From the NCBI GenBank assembly GCA_027005175.1, contig JALTMC010000291.1, forward strand, positions 1 through 5,751: DNA of 5,751 bases. Direction: 5' to 3'. A program made the translations under genes and the position numbers. The notes beneath the pieces are model-generated. The model saw only the letters and a program-made list of their open reading frames with translations, was not told the DNA's origin and did not search any database. Origin of the DNA: Myxococcales bacterium. Lineage in GTDB: Bacteria > Myxococcota_C > UBA6777. The stretch's first letter is position 1, and the number at the start of each line of letters is the position of its first letter. This document shows positions 1 to 5,545 of this stretch, piece after piece.

Positions 1-30
1 GAATATGACTCTATCATCTTGCATCAAAAC

Positions 31-39
31 TGATATATT
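31..39 (+). promoter_or_regulatory. possible extended -10 promoter element
   Basis: TGATATATT fits an extended -10 pattern (TG, one base, then TATATT, five of six matches to TATAAT). It would start a transcript near 46 and give a leader of about 50 nt for the gene at 98. No good -35 hexamer lies at the usual distance, so support is weak. Confidence 0.22.
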
Positions 40-97
40 GTGGCCCCTCTCGTCCCACTTTGGAGGGCGAGGATCTTGTTGCAAAGGAAGTATCTCG

Positions 98-673
98 ATG
101 TCTGAATCCCCCATAGAGTCTCCAAAAAGAACAAATGAAACAAACGCTCCAAAGCACACACATCCCCCTTCCCCTTGGAATGCGGTGACCGTTACCTTCA
201 ATACATTGGGAATCATCCTCGGTCTGGCGATTTCTGTCTTAGGATTGACCCGAGCTTATAAGATGATCGACTCGATCTGGTTTGAATACCTGGGAGAAGC
301 CAAGGTGACAGTATTGAGTCAGGAAAAAGCACCACCGTCGGCCCTCAAAGAGTACTATTACACAACCTTCAAGCTCCCGGGTTCCAAGAAAAACAGCTCT
401 GTCAAAGTACGCATCGATCACAAAGCTCTTTATGAATATATCCAACAGCGCACCAACCCTTCCAGCAACAGGCGCGTGGAAGCTGTCCTTGTACGACGCA
501 TGTTATCAAGACGCTACTACCTCGCCAAAGTCGGGAGCATCCGGCTCGCCAAGACACCCAAAAGTGCCGAACTCATGTTCTATCTAGGGACCATGGTTCT
601 CGGAGCGGCTGTCGCCTTCTCCGCACTCAAAGATCTACGCAAACGCTGGCTCCGACGAGGGATCCAGATCTAA
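98..673 (+). CDS. small protein with two predicted membrane segments, function unknown
   Basis: This 191-residue protein is not recognised as a named family member. The start at 98 is chosen because AAGGAAG lies 7 nt upstream; an in-frame ATG at 5 would add 31 residues but lacks a ribosome binding site. Residues 1-25 are polar and rich in Ser, Pro and Thr. A hydrophobic stretch follows at about 29-53. Residues 55-160 form a hydrophilic, Tyr/Lys/Arg-rich, probably beta-containing region. A second hydrophobic stretch lies at about 168-187, and the tail is strongly basic (KDLRKRWLRR). The positive-inside rule puts the basic tail in the cytoplasm and the central region outside the membrane. The layout of two helices around a small beta domain loosely recalls DUF3592-type proteins, but I see no diagnostic motif. 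The last codons and the stop lie in a segment duplicated downstream. It converges with the radical SAM gene. Confidence 0.72.
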   Translation: MSESPIESPKRTNETNAPKHTHPPSPWNAVTVTFNTLGIILGLAISVLGLTRAYKMIDSIWFEYLGEAKVTVLSQEKAPPSALKEYYYTTFKLPGSKKNSSVKVRIDHKALYEYIQQRTNPSSNRRVEAVLVRRMLSRRYYLAKVGSIRLAKTPKSAELMFYLGTMVLGAAVAFSALKDLRKRWLRRGIQI

Positions 674-830
674 CTTCCAGCCTCAGCAGGTGAAAGACAT
701 ACCTCTAACCTCGGCAAATCCCTTTTGTACGAGCATGAAGATCTTATCGATCCGACGAGAAGCTCCAGATCGAACCTCCAACCTCGGCAGGTGAAAGACA
801 TACCTCCAACCTCGGCAGGTGAAAGACATA
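651..830. repeat. 28-bp tandem repeat nested in a ~101-bp duplication
   Basis: A 28-bp unit beginning CCTCCAACCTCGGCAGG and ending GAAAGACATA occurs at 775-802 and 803-830 with no visible difference. A diverged copy lies at 674-701 and a partial one at 702-720. TCCGACGAG at 651-659 recurs at 751-759, and CCAGATC at 664-670 recurs at 765-771, so the last codons and stop of the upstream gene plus the first unit were copied as a block of about 101 bp. The stop TAA at 671-673 corresponds to GAA at 772-774. Units abut directly without unique spacers, so this is not a CRISPR array. It lies between two convergent genes. Confidence 0.85.
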
Positions 831-848
831 CACAGAACATTCGAAGAT

Positions 849-896
849 CATGTGGGGTAACTATGTTCCCATGTGGGGTAACTATGTTCCCATGTG
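849..896. repeat. 21-bp tandem repeat overlapping the 3' end of the radical SAM gene
   Basis: Two identical 21-bp copies lie at 855-875 and 876-896, preceded by a partial copy (CATGTG, 849-854). Each copy holds an imperfect inverted repeat, GGGTAAC facing GTTCCC around TAT, so it could form a bulged hairpin. On the minus strand the last five codons and the TAG stop of the radical SAM gene (882-884) lie in the outer copy. Confidence 0.85.
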
Positions 897-2411
897 TCTG
901 GCTTGTCGGGCGGGCGCTTTTGCATTGTTTTTTCGTTGGGCTGCGATGGCTTTGAGATCGAGGTAGGGTTTGAGGAAAGAGGGGATCTTGAGACTTCCTC
1001 CACGAGTGTAGTCCTCCCAAAGAAGGACAGCGAGTTCTCTTTGGTCAGCTCCTTTTTGTTCGGTGAGGTACACAAATAGCTGCTCCATCAAGCGTGTGAG
1101 AGAGATACTATGAGACTTGCCAAGTCGCCCAACCACCCAAAGAGAGAAGGCCCAGAAGCTCTCAAAAGGAGACTTCTCTGTCCACAGCAAGGGAAGAGTG
1201 TTCACAAAATTGCCACTGTTTGCATACCGGTCCCATAGTTGGGAGAAACGCTTCATCTGTTGAATTTCAGCAAAATCAACTTGTTGGGTTTGCATAATTT
1301 CATAAGGAGGGTTGGGATTAAAGAGCATCTCCCATTCTTCTGAGTGCCGTGCGATGGGGGTTCCACGCAAGCGTTTGAGGATTCCAACTTGTATTTCCTG
1401 TGGTCTGAGAGAGAGAAGATGATCAAAGCCTTTTCCAAAGCTCCTGAGATCTTCTCCAGGAAGCCCAACAATAAGATCGGCGTGGACATGAACACCTGTT
1501 TGTTCACGTAGGAACTGCAGGTTCTCATCGATCTTTGTATTGTCTTGTTTTCGATTAATACGTTCTGCAACCTCTTCATTAAAGGTCTGGATTCCCACCT
1601 CAAACTGAAGAGAACCTGGAGGAAAGCGTTTGACAGACTCCCTTAAAGCTTCAGGGAATCGGTCGGGAATCATCTCAAAATGCAAGAACAACCCTGGACG
1701 CATCCGTTCGTAAAAGAAGTCCAGGATCTGCTGACTCAAACGAATATTGAGATTAAAAGTCCTATCGACAAATTTAAACTGTTGTACACCAGCCTGATAC
1801 AGTCGTTCCATTTCATGAAGAAAGGCTTTGATCTCAAACTTCCGAACAGGGATATCCAGTGATGACAGGCAGAATTCACATTGAAAAGGACACCCACGAG
1901 ACAGCTCAACGTAGATGACTCGATGAGCAAGATCTTCGTCCTTGTAGAAGGAGTAGGGCATCGCCAGAGAAGGAACAGAAGGCAAAGGAGAGGTGATGAC
2001 CGAAGTTGGAGGAGGCGTTCCAGCTAAGATCTGTTCACACAGCCGTGCAAACGCAAGGTCCGCTTCACCTGTAACAAGGTAATCCGCTGCTTCCACAATC
2101 TCTAGTTCTTGCCACTCGTAGCTAACTTCCGGACCTCCAAGAACAACGATAAGCTCAGGAAGGAGCCTTTTGATAGCTGTCACAAAACGAGTCGCGACCT
2201 CCAGATTCCAGATATAAACACCCACTCCCAGAATCCGGGGCATCCGCTCCATCACATCTTCCATCATACGTGTGGGTTGATCTTTGATCGTCCATTCGAT
2301 GACTTGAGCCCGCTCTTGGAGTGGTCCAAGATTCGCCATAAGGTACCGTAAACCAAATGCACTGTGGATATAACGCGCATTAATCGTGGAGAGTAGGATA
2401 TCCACGTCCAT
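882..2411 (-). CDS. DUF4080-type B12-binding domain/radical SAM protein
   Basis: A 509-residue protein. The opening (DILLSTINARYIHSAFGLRYL) and YIWN and GGPEVSYEW at about 65-100 match the N-terminal half of DUF4080-type B12-binding radical SAM proteins; no classical DxHxxG cobalamin motif is visible. The 4Fe-4S/SAM motif CPFQCEFC provides Cys174, Cys178 and Cys181. VDRTFNLN (about 215), FEVGIQTFN (about 271) and DLIVGLPGED (about 312) are typical strands of the radical SAM barrel. Residues from about 365 would be the DUF4080 domain. The family is cytosolic; its substrate is unknown to me. I chose Met at 2411 because the family opens at this point and GGCAGG precedes it by 7 nt; an in-frame ATG at 2432 would add MRKAGLW. 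The C-terminal RHMGT and stop come from a 21-bp repeat. It is divergent from csrA. Confidence 0.9.
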   Translation of the reverse strand: MDVDILLSTINARYIHSAFGLRYLMANLGPLQERAQVIEWTIKDQPTRMMEDVMERMPRILGVGVYIWNLEVATRFVTAIKRLLPELIVVLGGPEVSYEWQELEIVEAADYLVTGEADLAFARLCEQILAGTPPPTSVITSPLPSVPSLAMPYSFYKDEDLAHRVIYVELSRGCPFQCEFCLSSLDIPVRKFEIKAFLHEMERLYQAGVQQFKFVDRTFNLNIRLSQQILDFFYERMRPGLFLHFEMIPDRFPEALRESVKRFPPGSLQFEVGIQTFNEEVAERINRKQDNTKIDENLQFLREQTGVHVHADLIVGLPGEDLRSFGKGFDHLLSLRPQEIQVGILKRLRGTPIARHSEEWEMLFNPNPPYEIMQTQQVDFAEIQQMKRFSQLWDRYANSGNFVNTLPLLWTEKSPFESFWAFSLWVVGRLGKSHSISLTRLMEQLFVYLTEQKGADQRELAVLLWEDYTRGGSLKIPSFLKPYLDLKAIAAQRKNNAKAPARQARHMGT

Positions 2412-2458
2412 CCATAGACCTGCCTTTCTCATGTTTCAAGTTCAAACGATTTCTCAAA

Positions 2459-2464
2459 AGTATA
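2459..2464 (-). promoter_or_regulatory. possible -10 element for the radical SAM gene
   Basis: The minus strand reads TATACT here, five of six matches to TATAAT. A start near 2452 would leave about 40 nt of leader before the ATG at 2411. No convincing -35 hexamer is seen. Confidence 0.2.
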
Positions 2465-2511
2465 CTCAAGCTATCAAAGAGAGCATCCGTTAGATAGTGG
2501 TGAAGAAGCCG

Positions 2512-2550
2512 CTCTGTCATCGGAGTGATGCCACTCTGTCATCGGAGTGA
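2512..2550. repeat. two direct repeats with 22-bp period in the radical SAM/csrA divergent gap
   Basis: CTCTGTCATCGGAGTGA occurs at 2512-2528 and again, unchanged, at 2534-2550. The second copy with its preceding base gives CACTC and GAGTG arms around an 8-base loop; in the first copy one arm has a mismatch. The pair sits between two divergent genes about 150 bp from csrA. It could be a double operator or just a tandem duplication. Confidence 0.75.
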
Positions 2551-2671
2551 CTGTTCTACTTAGCCCAATACAAAAGGGATAGCAATCCTATGCTGGCCTT
2601 ATACAGTGAACAGTCTCTTCAGCAAGAAAGAAGATTGAGATGCTCCCCACGGGTGCTTCAATGAACCCTCC

Positions 2672-2701
2672 ATGGATCTAGGGAACAAGGAACAGGGATG
2701 T
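2672..2701 (+). promoter_or_regulatory. predicted CsrA-binding sites in the csrA leader (autoregulation)
   Basis: Four ANGGA motifs lie in 27 nt: ATGGA (2672-2676), AGGGA (2680-2684), AAGGA (2687-2691) and AGGGA (2694-2698). The last is inside GAACAGGGATGT (2690-2701), which matches the known CsrA consensus RUACARGGAUGU at 11 of 12 positions and includes the start codon. The AAGGA motif is also the Shine-Dalgarno sequence. In Escherichia coli, CsrA represses its own translation through several leader sites. Here bound CsrA would cover both ribosome binding site and start, so autorepression is the natural inference. Confidence 0.6.
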
Positions 2702-2961
2702 TAATACTTACACGAAAAGTTGGGGAAATCATTCATATTGGTGATGACATTATAGTCATCGTGAAATCGGTTTCAGGAAAAACGGTTCGTTTGGGTGTCG
2801 TAGCACCTTCAGAGGTTCCAATCTACCGGGAAGAACTTCTGGCAGCACAACGCGAGAAACGAAACGCCAATCGAAGCCACAGCAGCCGAACCAACAGCCA
2901 CAGCCGTGGTCACTCTAGCAGCAGACACTCGTTACAAGCACTGCCCGCCTCCAAAGATTAA
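2698..2961 (+). CDS. csrA: carbon storage regulator CsrA with an unusual C-terminal tail
   Basis: CsrA is a small dimeric RNA-binding protein that acts on mRNA leaders with GGA motifs, usually blocking translation. Residues 1-47 are canonical: [10 protein letters not shown] opening, IGDDI at 14-18, VRLGV at 30-34, AP at 36-37 and YREE at 43-46. The RNA-contacting residues Leu4 and Arg44 of well-studied CsrA proteins are both present. An AAGG ribosome binding site lies 7 nt before the ATG. The protein has 87 residues, against about 60-70 in most homologues. The excess is a tail of roughly 32 residues rich in Ser, His and Arg, ending LQALPASKD, with no resemblance to the usual CsrA end. Its last ten codons and stop fall in the first copy of a 63-bp repeat. 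Reading the tail region one base on gives an Ala/Thr/Pro-rich linker, so a frameshift is possible. No fliW or flagellar gene is nearby. Confidence 0.93.
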   Translation: MLILTRKVGEIIHIGDDIIVIVKSVSGKTVRLGVVAPSEVPIYREELLAAQREKRNANRSHSSRTNSHSRGHSSSRHSLQALPASKD

Positions 2962-3149
2962 CAAGTCTACACAAGACCTTATCCATCCCTACCGTTACAA
3001 GCACTGCCCGCCTCCAAAGATTAACAAGTCTACACAAGACCTTATCCATCCCTATCGTTACAAGCACTGCCTGCCTTCAAAGATGAATAAGCCTGCTCAA
3101 GCTCTTACCCATCTCTATCGTTACAAGCACTGCCCGCCTCCAAAGGTTG
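2930..3149. repeat. 63-bp tandem repeat, about 3.5 copies, starting inside csrA
   Basis: Units start CGTTACAAGCACTGCC at 2930, 2993, 3056 and 3119, an exact 63-bp period. The first two copies differ only at the last base. The third is diverged at about a quarter of positions, and the fourth is recognisable to about 3149 with a weaker echo to about 3190. A 63-bp period is 21 codons, so one frame stays open through the array and would repeat [21 protein letters not shown]-like peptides (shown without the final Tyr: [20 protein letters not shown]). Most changes in copy three alter that peptide, which suggests drift rather than selection for coding. The csrA stop (2959-2961) lies in copy one. Confidence 0.88.
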
Positions 3150-3334
3150 CCCAACGGACTTCAAAAAGATGAACAAACCTGAGCAAGTTCGCTCAAATCG
3201 TCTCAGACCTGCCTGAAAAAGAGCTTGCTCTCCTGCTCGTTTCCACATACTATTTGTAGGCACAGAAAGCAAAGTCGTCCCATCAAAAACATGAGCACGA
3301 TTGTCATGAAGATTTCATTTTCTTGAGCATAACA
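2962..3334 (+). other. csrA to GAF-like gene gap (373 bp)
   Basis: The first half is the 63-bp array. From 3173 to 3256 the frame of the array reads on after TGA 3170-3172 as FAQIVSDLPEKELALLLV-like peptide and then meets TAG at 3257-3259; this could be a decayed coding fragment. TTGCTC (3225-3230) and TACTAT (3248-3253), 17 bp apart, are a poor possible promoter for the next gene (three and four of six matches). I see no convincing terminator after csrA. Confidence 0.4.
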
Positions 3335-4618
3335 ATGACCCCATCCAAAACACCCTCTCCTGTACATCCTTCAGACGAGGAAGCGACTTCATCCGAAGAG
3401 AATGAGCAAGTCATCCTTCTGACCAAGGTCCGTTTGAAAGATCTCCCAGAAACGCTTGAAACACCCAGAAACGCCAAAAATCCTATCTTTTCGGCATCGG
3501 AACAAGCAGCCACAACCCCAGACATGTTGGGGGTACAAGAGAAGAAGGAAGAGGAAGAAGTTCTCCTTCTGACCCAGCCCTCTAGCAGAATGCACCTTGT
3601 AGAGATTAGCCCCAGTGGCCCCACAAAGCACACCTTAATCAATCGCACCCCCTCACATCAAGGCGGAGCAAACAACACCGGGTCTCAAAATGGCAATGGC
3701 ACAGCAGACCAGCCGGTTGATGTCGCGCTCCAAACCCACGCCTCACTGCCGAGCAGTGATGAGGAGCCGCAGCCCAATATTGAAACAGACCACAACCAAG
3801 TACCTTTTGACGATCCGGAAGATATCGTTTCGATGGTCGAAATGGACCTATACTCAACATTGGAAACAGAAGACCCCATCGATTCTCTCACGGAATTTCG
3901 TGTCGAAGAAACAAGTGAAGCTGAGTTAATGCTGGATCTGCTGGGTGAGTCAGCAACCCAAACCTTAACAGAGAGCCAAAGCGTTCCGTTTTCATCCGAC
4001 TCGGAAGTCTCTCTGTCACAGATTTCAGCCTATTTAGAGGAGGATGATGGCGATCCCATCGCGACATTCCAAAAGACAGACTTCCGTCCTTCCCATGAAT
4101 ACCTCCACCCACCCGAAGCCAATTACAATCCAAATTACAAGCGCACTCACCAACTTCAGGTGTTGCAAGTCCTGCTTGCAGAGTTAACACAACACTGTGC
4201 CAGGGCCTGCTGTTTCTTGCACAAAGACGGATTACTCATAGGTATCGCGGCCATGGGTAAGGGAAAGATACAAGAACGAATTGAGGACTTATTGTTTCCC
4301 ACAGACGCCCCGTCCGTTCTCAGCCATAGCATCCAAACGCAGAAGCCATACCACGGAATGCTCCACCTGACAGCCATGGACCAGATCATTACAGCCTGTT
4401 TAGGAGGTGCTCTGCCACGACATATAGCAGTCACTCCGGTTATCCAAAATGGGCGAGCTGTCGCAATCTTTTATATGGATGACGCGGGGGAAGACAACTT
4501 CCCACAAGATCCATCTGTATTTGAAAACATTGTTGAGCATGCAGCAGATATCGACTTTCGGTGGTCTCCCCCATCCTTACGAGAACTCCTCTCTCCACTC
4601 TCCCCCCAAACGGAATAA
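3335..4618 (+). CDS. acidic disordered region plus GAF-like domain protein, function unknown
   Basis: A 427-residue cytosolic-looking protein with no signal peptide or membrane segment. Residues 1-265 are of low complexity, rich in Glu, Asp, Ser, Thr and Pro, and probably disordered. Two short hydrophobic motifs stand out, EQVILLTK (about 24-31) and EEVLLLTQ (about 74-81), each after an acidic run. Residues about 268-410 look folded: an opening helix with HCARACCFL, a strand reading LLIGIAAMGKG, a PTDAPSVLSHSIQTQKPYHG segment, GGALPRH, then strands with AVTPVIQNGRAVAIFYMDD. That order recalls a divergent GAF domain, where the last strand pair is typical. GAF domains bind small ligands or partners; none can be named here. 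The ATG at 3335 is preferred; a TTG at 3323 is in frame and would add MSIT. The ribosome binding site is weak for both (GAG 7 nt before the ATG). Confidence 0.85.
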   Translation: MTPSKTPSPVHPSDEEATSSEENEQVILLTKVRLKDLPETLETPRNAKNPIFSASEQAATTPDMLGVQEKKEEEEVLLLTQPSSRMHLVEISPSGPTKHTLINRTPSHQGGANNTGSQNGNGTADQPVDVALQTHASLPSSDEEPQPNIETDHNQVPFDDPEDIVSMVEMDLYSTLETEDPIDSLTEFRVEETSEAELMLDLLGESATQTLTESQSVPFSSDSEVSLSQISAYLEEDDGDPIATFQKTDFRPSHEYLHPPEANYNPNYKRTHQLQVLQVLLAELTQHCARACCFLHKDGLLIGIAAMGKGKIQERIEDLLFPTDAPSVLSHSIQTQKPYHGMLHLTAMDQIITACLGGALPRHIAVTPVIQNGRAVAIFYMDDAGEDNFPQDPSVFENIVEHAADIDFRWSPPSLRELLSPLSPQTE

Positions 4619-4647
4619 AGATTGATATTAAACAAATCTTCACAGCG

Positions 4648-4667
4648 ACAACTTGTTGTTTTACTTT
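4648..4667 (+). terminator. weak terminator-like element after the GAF-like gene
   Basis: ACAAC and GTTGT face each other at 4648-4652 and 4655-4659, followed by a T-rich run to 4667. The stem is short and AT-rich with a tight loop, so any termination would be weak. A second AT-rich inverted repeat, AAGATT with AATCTT, covers 4618-4640. Confidence 0.25.
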
Positions 4668-4719
4668 ATAAAAGTTATAAAAACAAAGAGATATATGTGA
4701 AGTAACTTGGAAAAGAGTG

Positions 4720-4748
4720 TTGCAAAATCAAGAGAAAATGTATATAGA
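4720..4748 (+). promoter_or_regulatory. possible promoter before the structured island
   Basis: TTGCAA (4720-4725, four of six to TTGACA) and TATAGA (4743-4748, four of six to TATAAT) are 17 bp apart in AT-rich DNA. Transcription would start about 4755, just where the GC-rich hairpin region begins, which is what makes this weak match worth recording. Confidence 0.35.
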
Positions 4749-4750
4749 TA

Positions 4751-4918
4751 CACCCCCACCTAGTGTGGAGTCCGGAGGGTGGCCGGAGGGTGGCCCCTGA
4801 GATGCGGCCCCACCCTCAACCCTAAGAAGGGTTGAACATGTAAGGGTTTGGAGCACCAAACCACCCCCACGTTGCGTTATGTTATCAGCCACAAAGCATA
4901 TTTTGTTTGGTACAAAAT
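4751..4918 (+). promoter_or_regulatory. GC-rich, hairpin-rich island: candidate structured leader or small RNA
   Basis: Between AT-rich flanks this stretch holds several perfect inverted repeats. TCAACCCT/AGGGTTGA (4816-4823 with 4828-4835) has loop AAGA. GGTTTGG/CCAAACC (4845-4851 with 4856-4862) has loop AGCA. ATTTTGT/ACAAAAT (4900-4906 with 4912-4918) has a 5-base loop. In addition GGGTGG at 4777-4782 and 4788-4793 could pair with CCACCC at 4810-4815, CCACCC at 4861-4866 or CCACC at 4756-4760, giving mutually exclusive folds. No run of T follows the GC-rich hairpins, so they are not plain intrinsic terminators. No open frame is convincing here. It may be the leader of the gene at 5013 or a separate small RNA. 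I do not recognise a known riboswitch class. Confidence 0.4.
4772..4793. repeat. 11-bp tandem duplication
   Basis: CCGGAGGGTGG is repeated head to tail without change at 4772-4782 and 4783-4793, inside the structured island. Confidence 0.8.
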
Positions 4919-5012
4919 TTGGAAAAGCCAGCCGGAGTACCTATGTTAAGGCTGAAAGAATGTTGCCGTCCTATGTATGCAGGACATTATTTCTATGAAA
5001 GGAGGCGTCATC

Positions 5013-5249
5013 ATGGTTGAAATAGAAGTTGGCCAAAGATGGACCCATAAGCTTACCGACATGTCTTTTCGGGTGATTTTAGTTGATGGAGACGAAGTAC
5101 TACTGGATCCGGAAGGTGATGGGAGCGAACTCACTCTCTCACCCAATATGCTGATGCAGGAGTTCCGTTGCCCTGGAGTACGTCGCCACTCTAGTAAGCC
5201 GACACGAAGGATTAAACCCGGCAAGATCCGACGAGGACTTCGCCGCTAA
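5013..5249 (+). CDS. 78-residue basic-tailed protein, possible SH3-like fold, function unknown
   Basis: The start at 5013 has the strongest ribosome binding site of the window, AAAGGAGG (4998-5005) 7 nt upstream; an in-frame ATG at 4977 would lack this. Residues 1-50 read as short beta strands (VGQRWTHK, FRVILVDGDEVLLDPEG, ELTLSPNMLMQEF), with the pattern of a small SH3- or Tudor-like barrel: an opening GQRW, a valine-rich strand, an acidic turn and a closing LSPxxLMxEF helix. Residues 51-78 are strongly basic, with about twelve Arg or Lys (PTRRIKPGKIRRGLRR), which suggests nucleic acid or membrane-surface contact. I do not recognise a named family. It stands alone between a hairpin-rich leader and a terminator-like hairpin, so it is likely its own transcription unit and, from the ribosome binding site, well translated. 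Confidence 0.8.
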   Translation: MVEIEVGQRWTHKLTDMSFRVILVDGDEVLLDPEGDGSELTLSPNMLMQEFRCPGVRRHSSKPTRRIKPGKIRRGLRR

Positions 5250-5254
5250 CAACA

Positions 5255-5304
5255 GGAACACAAGTTCCATGACAAGAGATACATGGGAAACAACAATGGT
5301 TTCC
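5255..5304 (+). other. two small hairpins ahead of the terminator
   Basis: GGAAC/GTTCC (5255-5259 with 5264-5268) has loop ACAA. GGAAAC/GTTTCC (5286-5291 with 5299-5304) has a 7-base loop. With the hairpin at 5310-5336 they make three stems in a row in the 3' untranslated region of the gene at 5013. Confidence 0.45.
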
Positions 5305-5309
5305 ACCGA

Positions 5310-5345
5310 AAGAGCGTGCCTAATCAGCACGCTCTTCGTCGTTTA
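5310..5345 (+). terminator. intrinsic terminator-like hairpin after the 5013 gene
   Basis: A perfect 10-bp stem, AAGAGCGTGC (5310-5319) with GCACGCTCTT (5327-5336), has a 7-base loop. The downstream tract CGTCGTTT is only moderately T-rich. Its placement 60 bp after the stop codon and the GC-rich stem support termination of that transcript. Confidence 0.7.
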
Positions 5346-5351
5346 GACAGA

Positions 5352-5479
5352 AAATACGGGAAATACGGGAAATACGGGAAATACGGGAAATACGGGAAAG
5401 ACAGAAAAAACCAAATACGGGAAAGACAGAAAAAACCAAATACGGGAAAGACAGAAAAAACCAAGTACGGGAAAAGACC
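5352..5479. repeat. nested 9-bp and 25-bp tandem repeats
   Basis: AAATACGGG is repeated five times without change at 5352-5396. The fifth copy also opens a 25-bp unit (AAATACGGG, then AAAGACAG, then an A-run and CC) present three times at 5388-5412, 5413-5437 and 5438-5462. A degenerate part-copy, AAGTACGGG and so on, runs to 5479. The strand is almost free of T over this stretch. A frame stays open through it, but 25 is not a multiple of three, so the copies are read in different frames and coding is unlikely. Confidence 0.9.
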
Positions 5480-5545
5480 TTTGGTGTGCAAGTTTGAAAT
5501 GACAAATGTACTGAAAGCTTGGTTCGAACCATGGATTGATTCAGG

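Noticed and set aside
674-830. 28-bp repeats as a CRISPR array
   Set aside because: Copies at 775 and 803 abut with no spacer, other copies are degenerate, and there are no cas genes.
2906-3172. 88-residue open frame across the 63-bp repeats as a gene
   Set aside because: It starts with GTG without a ribosome binding site, overlaps csrA, and stays open because the repeat length is a multiple of three. Differences between copies mostly change the peptide.
3170-3172. TGA as a recoded (selenocysteine) codon joining the repeat frame to the following stretch
   Set aside because: No SECIS-like hairpin is apparent right after it, and a TAG stops the frame 28 codons later.
3304-4643. Several open frames antisense to the GAF-like gene
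   Set aside because: They overlap a long frame with consistent protein-like composition, lack ribosome binding sites and look like shadows of it.
5521-5530. GGTTCGAACC as a tRNA T-arm or integration-site remnant
   Set aside because: No acceptor, D-arm or anticodon arm can be folded around it and no integrase gene is present; it is just a palindrome.
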